From positions 1 through 64,000 of the forward strand of contig NZ_JACVOP010000003.1 of the NCBI RefSeq assembly GCF_018882365.1: a stretch of DNA of 64,000 bases, read 5' to 3'. This document shows, one piece after another, positions 26,092-33,117 of this stretch (positions are counted from its first letter, which is position 1; each line of letters starts with the position of its first letter). A program made the position numbers and the translations under genes. The stretch comes from Polynucleobacter sp. 71A-WALBACH. GTDB taxonomy: Bacteria; Pseudomonadota; Gammaproteobacteria; Burkholderiales; Burkholderiaceae. The notes under the pieces were generated by a model. The model ran no database searches. It saw only the letters and a list, made by a program, of their open reading frames with translations, and had not been told where the DNA came from.

Positions 26092-27719
26092 TGCTTGATC
26101 AAGAATTTGATTTCATTGTTATTGGTGCTGGGTCAGCAGGGTCGGTATTAGCTTCGCGTCTCAGTGAGGATGATCGCTTTAATGTCCTATTGATTGAGGG
26201 AGGCGGTTCAGACAGTAATATATGGATTCATGTCCCTTTGGGTGTGGGCAAGCTGCTTACAAATAAAAAATACGCTTGGCCATTTCAAACTCAACCTCAA
26301 GAATTTATGAAAGGCCAAAGTATTTATTGGCCAAGGGGAAAAACCTTAGGGGGATCAAGCTCATTAAATGGTATGGCGTATGTATGGGGGGATCCTAAGG
26401 AATACGATAGCTGGCAGGGCTTGGGGGTTTCTGGGTGGAGTTTTGAAAAGCTCCTACCATTTTTCAAGAAAATTGAATCAAATCCCTACAGCACAAACCC
26501 GCTAAGAGGAAAGGATGGGCCAATCAAAGTTACTGACCGGGCTATTAGGGAGCGGGATGCTATATCTGATGCGTTTATCAATGGGTGTCTTGCGACGGGA
26601 ATAAAACCGACCGCAGACTATAACGTTATTAATTATGAGGGTGTGAGGTATTTAGAGCAGAGTGCTCATAATGGGATTCGGTGGAGTGCAGCAAAAGGCT
26701 ATCTCTCTAAAGTAAAAGGTAGGCGAAATTTAACAATACTTACCAATACATTTGTTACTAAGTTAATTATTAATGGTGATGAATGCATGGGTGTCGAATG
26801 CATTAAAGATGGGAAAGAGCTACGTTTTAATGCGAAGCGGGAAACTATTTTATCTGCAGGCGCCATCCAATCTCCGCAAATATTAGAGTTGTCGGGAATT
26901 GGCGATCAAAATATTCTTAAAACTTATGGAATAGAGGTAAAAAAGCATTTGCCATCGGTTGGTGAAAACATGATTGATCACTTGCAAGTGAGGTGTACCT
27001 ATAGATCAAAACTTTCTGAGACTATTAATGATTTGATGAATAGCGTAGCAGTAAAGATGAAGGTCGGGTTGCAGTATATCTTTACAAGAAAAGGGCTTTT
27101 GGCAAACACTTCTTCTACGGCACATGCTATTACAAAGACAAACCATGGGCTTAGTCATCCTAATGTAATGATTCGTATTTATCACATAAGTGGGGCTGAT
27201 AGATACTCTAGAAGTCCAGGTGCTGGGATCGATCAATTTTCAGGGTTTTCTATAGGCGGATTTTTGCTGTATCCGAAGTCCAGAGGTTCCACACACATCA
27301 AGTCAGCCAACCCATATCATCCGCCAAAAATCCAGCCAAATTATTTGAAAGATCCAGAAGACCAAAAGTTAACAATTGAGCTCATTAGATTAATACGAAG
27401 AATTGCCAAAACCAAGGAAATGCAATTAGTAATAGATGATGAAACTCGACCTGGAAATGAAATTGTTGAAGATGTTGAAATCCTTGATTACATCAAGACC
27501 ATTGGTCAAACTGCGTGGCACACTGTAGGCACATGTCGCATGGGGGATGAATCTAATTCAGTAGTAGATAGCAATCTCAGGGTGCACGGTATAAAACGCC
27601 TTCGTATTGCTGATATATCGGTCATGCCTACTGTGGCCTCGTCAAATACCAATGCACCCGCAATGATGATTGGCGAGAGGGCTGCTCATCTGATACTTTC
27701 TTCACAGGAATTAATATGA
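26091..27719 (+). CDS. GMC-family FAD-dependent alcohol oxidoreductase
   Basis: 542 residues, choline-dehydrogenase-like. FAD-binding GAGSAGS at residues 12-18, PRGKTLGGSSSLNGMAYVWG, and the C-terminal catalytic pair: His477 in TAWHTVGTCRMG and an asparagine in SNTNAPAMMIGERAA. It should oxidise a primary alcohol to an aldehyde, passing electrons to oxygen or the respiratory chain. No signal peptide. Its ATG overlaps the stop of the ThDP enzyme by one base, and its own stop overlaps the CMD start, so the three proteins are translationally coupled and act in one pathway. Confidence 0.92.
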   Translation: MLDQEFDFIVIGAGSAGSVLASRLSEDDRFNVLLIEGGGSDSNIWIHVPLGVGKLLTNKKYAWPFQTQPQEFMKGQSIYWPRGKTLGGSSSLNGMAYVWGDPKEYDSWQGLGVSGWSFEKLLPFFKKIESNPYSTNPLRGKDGPIKVTDRAIRERDAISDAFINGCLATGIKPTADYNVINYEGVRYLEQSAHNGIRWSAAKGYLSKVKGRRNLTILTNTFVTKLIINGDECMGVECIKDGKELRFNAKRETILSAGAIQSPQILELSGIGDQNILKTYGIEVKKHLPSVGENMIDHLQVRCTYRSKLSETINDLMNSVAVKMKVGLQYIFTRKGLLANTSSTAHAITKTNHGLSHPNVMIRIYHISGADRYSRSPGAGIDQFSGFSIGGFLLYPKSRGSTHIKSANPYHPPKIQPNYLKDPEDQKLTIELIRLIRRIAKTKEMQLVIDDETRPGNEIVEDVEILDYIKTIGQTAWHTVGTCRMGDESNSVVDSNLRVHGIKRLRIADISVMPTVASSNTNAPAMMIGERAAHLILSSQELI

Positions 27720-28102
27720 AACATAAAGATAAGGCTTCCTATCCAACGCCTTTAATAGAGGAGCACATAGCCAGCGGTGATTGGAATCCATTATGGGACC
27801 AGCTGCGAATCCTAGACCCTGAATTTATGGAGTCTTATTTAAAGTTTCGTAGCGTCCCTCATAAGAATGGTCCTCTTCCAAAGAAGTTTAAGGAATTGAT
27901 TTTGGTGGCTATTAATGCGGCAACTACACATATGTACGGACCTGGAGTAAGGCGACATATGCAGAATGCATTAAAAGCTGGAGCAACCCCAGAGGAGATA
28001 CTGGAGGTTATTCAGTTAACCACTGTGATGGGTATTCATTCATGCAATTTAGCTGTACCCATTTTGTGTGAAGAGCTTAAAAATGCCAAGAAAAATTCCT
28101 GA
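27716..28102 (+). CDS. Carboxymuconolactone decarboxylase/AhpD-like protein without redox cysteines
   Basis: 128 residues. The pattern FKELILVAINAATTH...RRHMQNALKAGATPEEILEV is the CMD fold core. The usual Cys-x-x-Cys before the histidine is replaced by Tyr74 and Gly77, while Glu60 and His81 remain, so it is unlikely to be a peroxidase and more likely a lyase, decarboxylase or isomerase-like helper. It overlaps the GMC gene by 4 bases (ATGA). Confidence 0.8.
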   Translation: MKHKDKASYPTPLIEEHIASGDWNPLWDQLRILDPEFMESYLKFRSVPHKNGPLPKKFKELILVAINAATTHMYGPGVRRHMQNALKAGATPEEILEVIQLTTVMGIHSCNLAVPILCEELKNAKKNS

Positions 28103-28181
28103 GCATTGGTGATACTGCTAGCGCTGAATAGACCTGCCTTATAGTCTTTGTCGGTTTACGCTCGTCTCATATGGGAGGTAA

Positions 28182-28199
28182 TCAAGGTTGGCATCTTGG
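28182..28199. repeat. Left copy of 18-bp repeat flanking the sulfatase-Bug-GntR cassette
   Basis: TCAAGGTTGGCATCTTGG recurs at 31701-31718 with one mismatch. In the right copy it continues into a tRNA-Met-like 3' half. The two copies enclose 28303-31654, so they may be old attachment sites of a smaller element inside the island. The gap 28103-28302 holds no gene; ACTCAGC and GCTGAGT near 28229-28300 form a loose inverted repeat. Confidence 0.4.
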
Positions 28200-28302
28200 G
28201 AGCGTTTGTTCATTTTTTTAAGTTCTGCATACACTCAGCCGTTAATTCATAGCGACATTAGCCGATGCTTTGGGTAGGATAGCTTTTGAGTGCGCTGAGT
28301 AA

Positions 28303-29286
28303 TTAATCATTCATTTTTATATTACGCTCAACGGCAATTTTTGAGTAGGTCGAATATTCACTTTTCAAAAATTCGGCGAATTCTTTTGGCGAACTACCGA
28401 TGGGTTCAACCCCCTGCGATAATAATTTATCATGCGTGGCTGGCTCCTTTACTAGCTTGTTCGTTGCAATTGCCAACTTAGAGACGATTTCATTAGAAGT
28501 TTTGGCGGGAACAAAAAGCCCCATCCAGTTAGTAAATCTATATCCCTTCATATTAGGTAATTCTGCCACGGCCATCACATCTGGCATGGCTGAAGACCTT
28601 TTTTCACTGGTTACTGCGAGGATGGTGATTTTTCCATTTTTTGCATGAGCAATGGTTGGTGGCATGCCGATTATTGCAATTGGAATTTGTCCGCCCAAAG
28701 CATCGGCTAATGCGGGTGCGGCTCCTTTATAAGGAACATGCAAAACATCAATGCCTGCAATAGCATTTAAGGACTCTCCAGCAAATTGCATCGAACTTCC
28801 ATTGCCGGGAGTTCCATATGAATACTTGCCAGGGTTGGTTTTTGCTAACACAATAAACTCGGAGAGGTTTTTTGCTGGAACATTTGGGTGGGCCGCTATT
28901 ACTAAAGGAGTTTCTCCAATGAGTGAGATTGGCGTCAGATCCGTTTTTGGATCGTATGGAACCTTTTGTCCAGCGCTAGGGCCAACTACAATTTCTGCAG
29001 GCGATGCAATTAAAAGGGTATACCCATCGGGAGCGCTTTTAGCAACTAGGTCAGCGCCAATTGCCCCTGATGCGCCAGCTTTGTTTTCTACAATAACATT
29101 TGTATTAAGTATGTCACCCAGTCTTTGGGCATAAGTTCTTGCTACTGCATCTACCCCACCACCTGGGGGGTAAGGAACAATAATTCTAATCGGCCTATCA
29201 GGCCAAACTGCAGAAAATACATTACTGCTTAGTAAGAGACTGGTGACAAAAGTGATAATCAATTTTGATGCCGAAGTTGCATTCAT
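28303..29286 (-). CDS. Bug/TctC-family periplasmic binding protein
   Basis: 327 residues, with a signal peptide (MNATSASKLIITFVTSLLLS, ending near FSA), then WPDRPIRIIVPYPPGGGVDAVAR, ENKAGASGAIGADLVAKSA and HVPYKGAAPALADALGGQI. It follows the second sulfatase on the minus strand by 23 bases, the same pairing as at 14531-16987 and so likely the same kind of substrate. No TctAB genes nearby. Confidence 0.93.
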   Translation of the reverse strand: MNATSASKLIITFVTSLLLSSNVFSAVWPDRPIRIIVPYPPGGGVDAVARTYAQRLGDILNTNVIVENKAGASGAIGADLVAKSAPDGYTLLIASPAEIVVGPSAGQKVPYDPKTDLTPISLIGETPLVIAAHPNVPAKNLSEFIVLAKTNPGKYSYGTPGNGSSMQFAGESLNAIAGIDVLHVPYKGAAPALADALGGQIPIAIIGMPPTIAHAKNGKITILAVTSEKRSSAMPDVMAVAELPNMKGYRFTNWMGLFVPAKTSNEIVSKLAIATNKLVKEPATHDKLLSQGVEPIGSSPKEFAEFLKSEYSTYSKIAVERNIKMND

Positions 29287-29309
29287 AATTTATCCAATCA
29301 GTCTTAGTG

Positions 29310-30779
29310 TTAGAGGAAGTCAGCAGCAGCGCCAGGGGCAGGGGTGAACCCAATATCTCCTCGAGCAATTACAGCTTCGCGCCCACCGTTAGCGGCTAAA
29401 TTTTCAGCCTGTCTTGCTTTGGCTCTTCTGTCAGTTTCATCTGGATCACATACGCTAAGAAGCTTCAGATGGCATTCCGCAAGAATATTTTTGTAATCAG
29501 GATCTTGACCAAGATCATTTATTTCATTCGGATCGTTTTCAAGATCAAATAATTGTGCGGGGTATTTTGCGTAATAAACGTATTTCCATTTCCCGTTACG
29601 AATCGCATACGCTCCAGTGGTTGAACCCATTCCATGGTATTCAGAGAGAACCGTTCTGTCGGGTTGATAGCCTTTGGCTAGATCAAACAAGGAGACTCCA
29701 GGGTGTCCATCTTTGACCGATTCAAAATTAATACCGATTCCTTCTAGAATTGTCGGGAAGCAATCAACATGACTAACGGGGGTTTCTATTCGAACCCCTT
29801 TTGGAACGTCTGGTCCAGCCATGATTAATGGCACCCCTGCAATTTCTTCAAACATCGTTGATTTGCCCCAAAGACCTCTTGCACCTAAATTATCTCCATG
29901 ATCACTTGTGTAAATGACATTGGTAGTTTCGGCAAATCCAAGATCTTGCAAAGTGGTCAGGATCTTTCCTATGTTTTCGTCTAAATACGAGACTAAGCCA
30001 AAATATCCGCATAACGCACGTTTAACTTGATCTTCGTTTTCAAAGTAATCGTCATAGCAAAATGAATTTCGATAGTCTTCTAAATAAGGATGATTGGGTC
30101 GTTCCTCACGCGCATACATTAAGGGCATTGGTAACTTTTTACCCCAATATTTGTAATAGTGTTCTGGTGGGGCTGTGAGGGGGAAGTGCGGGGCAACAAA
30201 AGAAACGAACAGAACCCAAGGTTTATCAACAGCCTCCTCTTTTGCGGCTTTTTCATGAAGCCAAATTTGAGCTTTTGAGCAAATCTCTTTGTCATAAAAA
30301 GTGTATTGAGATTCTCCTGGTCCAGCTAATGCAGCCATTTTTTTTGATCCGCCACGCTTTGGTAAATCATCGCGAACCAATCCAAGTAAATCACCTTTAC
30401 CTTTGAGAATGTGCATAGGAATTTGTTCCTCTGTAAATCCATGGTCTTCTTCGTATTCTCTAAAATGCAACTTTCCTATGGAAGTTACGTTAAATCCCTG
30501 ATTCCGAATAATGTGATGCCATGAGGGTATGGAGCCATCATAGGCATCGGCGTTATCCCAAAACCCAATTTGATTTATATATTTTCCAGTTGCAAAGCCT
30601 GCCCTGGCGGGTATGCAAACGGGGCTGGTTGTATAAGTGTGTTCGAAAACCGTTCCTCTTTTAGCTAACGCATCAAGGTTTGGAGTTTGAATAATGGGGT
30701 GACCAGAGTGTCCAAGCACCTTGGGATTGTGTTCGTCGGACATGATGACTAGAAAATTATTTGCCATGTTTTTGCTCAT
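29310..30779 (-). CDS. Sulfatase, second copy, cytoplasmic type
   Basis: 489 residues. It shares long stretches with the sulfatase at 14531: SDEH near the N-terminus, SGHP...TPNLDALAKRG, PSWHH...SIGKLHF and SDHGDNLGARGLW. The formylglycine site is CIPARAGFATGK (Cys55, Arg59), with alanine where serine or threonine is usual; the CxPxR core is kept, so modification is still expected if a converting enzyme exists elsewhere. No signal peptide. The C-terminus differs and is longer than that of the other copy. It diverges from the GntR/UTRA regulator. Confidence 0.9.
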   Translation of the reverse strand: MSKNMANNFLVIMSDEHNPKVLGHSGHPIIQTPNLDALAKRGTVFEHTYTTSPVCIPARAGFATGKYINQIGFWDNADAYDGSIPSWHHIIRNQGFNVTSIGKLHFREYEEDHGFTEEQIPMHILKGKGDLLGLVRDDLPKRGGSKKMAALAGPGESQYTFYDKEICSKAQIWLHEKAAKEEAVDKPWVLFVSFVAPHFPLTAPPEHYYKYWGKKLPMPLMYAREERPNHPYLEDYRNSFCYDDYFENEDQVKRALCGYFGLVSYLDENIGKILTTLQDLGFAETTNVIYTSDHGDNLGARGLWGKSTMFEEIAGVPLIMAGPDVPKGVRIETPVSHVDCFPTILEGIGINFESVKDGHPGVSLFDLAKGYQPDRTVLSEYHGMGSTTGAYAIRNGKWKYVYYAKYPAQLFDLENDPNEINDLGQDPDYKNILAECHLKLLSVCDPDETDRRAKARQAENLAANGGREAVIARGDIGFTPAPGAAADFL

Positions 30780-30804
30780 TTAGTAAGAGGTGGTTTTTGT
30801 AAAT

Positions 30805-30822
30805 ACTATATTACTATATAGT
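30805..30822. promoter_or_regulatory. Candidate GntR-type operator in the sulfatase/GntR gap
   Basis: ACTATAT and ATATAGT are separated by TACT, giving an 18-bp palindrome in the 80-base gap between the divergent sulfatase and GntR/UTRA genes. AT-rich palindromes of this size are typical for the HutC subfamily. Prediction only. Confidence 0.45.
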
Positions 30823-30859
30823 TTTTGGCTATCAATTGAATTACAGATAAAATGACTTG

Positions 30860-31654
30860 ATGAATAAAAACCCCGCTTTGAAGGACTTTTTGCCGGTTTT
30901 AAGTGCGCACTTACGCTCAGGATTGCCGAAATATATTGCGTTGCGGGATGCAATTATTGAAATGGCATCAACTGGTACATGGCCTTCTGGAATGCGGTTA
31001 ATGACCGAAGTGGAGTGGGCAAAAGAACTTCCCATTTCACTTGGAACGATACAGCGAGCATTTAGGATGTTGGTTGATGAAGGTGTTGTTATTCGTCGTC
31101 AGGGGCAAGGCTCCTTTTTAGCTAGCGCTGATAGTGGAAGGATGCATGCCCCATTACATTGCAGGTTTATAGATGACTCTGGACAAGCATATTTGCCCGT
31201 TTATTCAACTGTTCTTTCAAAAGGCGCCGCCAATCAAGTGGGCCCATGGAGTGAGCATCTCGGCAAAAGGGATCTTTATAAGATAGATCGAATACTTGAT
31301 ATAGGCAATGAATTTCAAGTACACAGCTCATTTTGGATAGATGCTCAGAAATTTCCGGGTTTTAAAAAGTTACCACTTAAAAAGTTATCTGGTGAAAACT
31401 TTAAGGAAATTATCTGGAATAGCACTCACCAGCCAGTCGGTAGGCTAGTTCAGTACCTCGTAATGAAGCTGCCGCCAAAAGATATTCAGCAAAAACTGAA
31501 TATCAAGGTTGGAGTTATTTGCCAATTTTTGCAGGTATTTGCTTATATTGGCCAAAATCAACCTTTGTATTACCAAGAAATATGGATCCCATTTAATTCT
31601 AGAAAATTGGACTTGGCTTCACATGGTCGAGATAAAGGGCTGGAAGGATATTGA
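30860..31654 (+). CDS. GntR-family regulator, HutC/UTRA type
   Basis: 264 residues from ATG 30860 (a TTG three bases earlier is in frame). Winged helix (LPKYIALRDAIIEMASTGTW, MTEVEWAKELPISLGTIQR, VIRRQGQGSFLA) followed by a UTRA ligand-binding domain (LYKIDRILDIGNEFQVHSSF, then LYYQEIWIPFN). It diverges from the sulfatase-Bug pair and probably represses it until the substrate or a product binds the UTRA domain. Confidence 0.88.
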   Translation: MNKNPALKDFLPVLSAHLRSGLPKYIALRDAIIEMASTGTWPSGMRLMTEVEWAKELPISLGTIQRAFRMLVDEGVVIRRQGQGSFLASADSGRMHAPLHCRFIDDSGQAYLPVYSTVLSKGAANQVGPWSEHLGKRDLYKIDRILDIGNEFQVHSSFWIDAQKFPGFKKLPLKKLSGENFKEIIWNSTHQPVGRLVQYLVMKLPPKDIQQKLNIKVGVICQFLQVFAYIGQNQPLYYQEIWIPFNSRKLDLASHGRDKGLEGY

Positions 31655-31700
31655 TTGTCCGTTTCTGGGCTGAGTATTGACTGCCAAAAGATGGTGGATT

Positions 31701-31756
31701 TCAAGGTTGGTATCTTGGATGGGATTTGAACCTACGACCGTCGTGTTATGAGCTCC
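31701..31756. repeat. tRNA-Met-like 3' half with right copy of the 18-bp repeat
   Basis: On the minus strand the sequence reads CTCATAA (anticodon loop with CAT), then GGTCGTAGGTTCAAATCC and CCAAGATACCA, the pattern of a tRNA 3' half. There is no 5' half, and the T-stem has a mismatch, so it is not a functional tRNA. Its last 18 bases match 28182-28199 with one change. It may be an attachment-site relic. Nothing else is seen in 31655-31816. Confidence 0.45.
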
Positions 31757-31816
31757 AAATATTTTTTAATTTCATTACCAACGGATGTACTGTCATAAGG
31801 TTCAAAGTGCGGCCAC

Positions 31817-32008
31817 TCAAATTTCTAGTGCCGGCATCAAGGGTAACATCACATGCTGTTTTTCTAAAAAGTCAGTAAACGACTTCTTAGTGGTCTTTGA
31901 GGCTAATGTTACATAGTTTCGGGTTGCTGGAATGACGGTTGTTTTGTGTCGTGAGTAATCGTAGAGGGCAGCCTTGAGAATACGGTCGCCCTCTGCCCAA
32001 ACTGCCAT
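31817..32008 (-). CDS. Small hypothetical protein or gene fragment
   Basis: 63 residues from ATG 32008; a GTG at 32020 is in frame. The sequence (MAVWAEGDRILKAALYDYS...) is basic and soluble and I do not recognise it. It lies at the end of the phage-like block, same strand. It could be the remnant of a larger gene. The next 143 bases hold nothing I can support. Confidence 0.3.
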   Translation of the reverse strand: MAVWAEGDRILKAALYDYSRHKTTVIPATRNYVTLASKTTKKSFTDFLEKQHVMLPLMPALEI

Positions 32009-32151
32009 CGTCGAATGCACGTTCTCTATTCTCTATTCTGATGCCGATAAAAACTTAATATTCACCAAAATAGCATTACATCAATAGTTGCTTTAAATCT
32101 TTCTAGTGACCAACGGATCGTTGGTCCGTTGGTTAATGAAGATGGCTAGGG

Positions 32152-32640
32152 CTATTTCTTGGCAAGCACACTATCTAGGTCAAATGGCTCTTTAGGTTCA
32201 TTGCTGTATCCATAGGGTCCTCGCATAAATCTCTCAAATTCAGGGTTTGGTTTTGGTTTTAGAGGAAATCGACTCTTCGGCGTCAGTCCCAGCTCATTCA
32301 TCAATAAAACAGCTTTTGTAATAGCCTTATCCCGAATGTCGACATGATGATTCTTACCGGTTACACCATTGTGGTGAGTCACTACAAGCCCGTTGGTGGA
32401 GATTTCTTTGCAACAGGTAACAAAGGTCTCTAGAACCTCTGCGAGCATGGCTAGCGCGTGTTTATCCTGCTCTGTGCTGCTCCCGTATGCATCCCATAGA
32501 TACTGAGAAGCTTCGTTGATAAAAGTATATTTATTCCAGGTTTGTGGGTCCTTAATCCAGCGCGCCAATGGAATTCTTTGTAATACATCCTCGTTATCTG
32601 GCTCTTGGTTAACTGAAGTTAAATGTTGTTTGTTTTTCAT
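32152..32640 (-). CDS. Phage terminase small subunit, P27-like
   Basis: 162 residues from ATG 32640; a TTG at 32664 is possible. The C-terminal half, with ITKAVLLMNELGLTPKSRF, resembles the P27 family of small terminase subunits, in which GLTPxSR is conserved. These proteins recognise phage DNA for packaging. No large terminase, portal or capsid gene follows, so if functional it would redirect a helper phage's packaging, as satellites do. Its start lies inside the preceding gene (32-base overlap). Confidence 0.6.
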   Translation of the reverse strand: MKNKQHLTSVNQEPDNEDVLQRIPLARWIKDPQTWNKYTFINEASQYLWDAYGSSTEQDKHALAMLAEVLETFVTCCKEISTNGLVVTHHNGVTGKNHHVDIRDKAITKAVLLMNELGLTPKSRFPLKPKPNPEFERFMRGPYGYSNEPKEPFDLDSVLAKK

Positions 32641-33055
32641 GATGGGAATACCCCTGTTTTTCAAAGTTGGTCTTGCGAAAATTTGCCCCTGTACCTGCTA
32701 TGGTGCTTTTGGGCTGCGTTTTAGTTTCTAAAGTTGTGGAGGTTGGTGTTTGGCTGCGTCTACCCGCCTGACCAACATCAAGAAGGGTAACGATGGGATA
32801 GGCACCCCTTAGTAGAGATAGTTCAATTAGTCCTGCGTCATGCAATCGCTTTAAGCATCGCTGCCTTGATTGCCTAGTGATTCCTGAAAGTAGGTCAATG
32901 TTGCGATCCAACTTAACGGTATACGAACCATTAATTCCGACATAAAACCAAAGCGATTGGGCAATGACCCCCGTTGCAGTGCCAAGTTGATTTGCCCTAT
33001 AACTCCACCAATAAGGTATTGGACCTTTTGTGAATAAGTGTAATTTTGTATGCAT
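32609..33055 (-). CDS. Small winged-helix DNA-binding protein
   Basis: 148 residues. After an N-terminal strand-rich stretch comes a helix-turn-helix-like region (LDRNIDLLSGITRQSRQRCLKRLHDAGLIELSLLRG), resembling replication-initiator or phage regulatory winged helices. The C-terminus is low in structure (TPTSTTLETKTQPKS). It lies between the polymerase and the small terminase. Likely a regulator or replication factor of the element; family not pinned down. Confidence 0.5.
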   Translation of the reverse strand: MHTKLHLFTKGPIPYWWSYRANQLGTATGVIAQSLWFYVGINGSYTVKLDRNIDLLSGITRQSRQRCLKRLHDAGLIELSLLRGAYPIVTLLDVGQAGRRSQTPTSTTLETKTQPKSTIAGTGANFRKTNFEKQGYSHHEKQTTFNFS

Positions 33056-33117
33056 AAATATTATTAAATAAAAGATAAATAGATTGGACAGGTGTTAAGT
33101 TAGTTAACAGGATGGTG

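Noticed and set aside
31701-31756. A tRNA-Met gene
   Set aside because: Only the 3' half is present, there is no acceptor 5' strand, and the T-stem has a mismatch. Kept as a repeat/attachment relic only.
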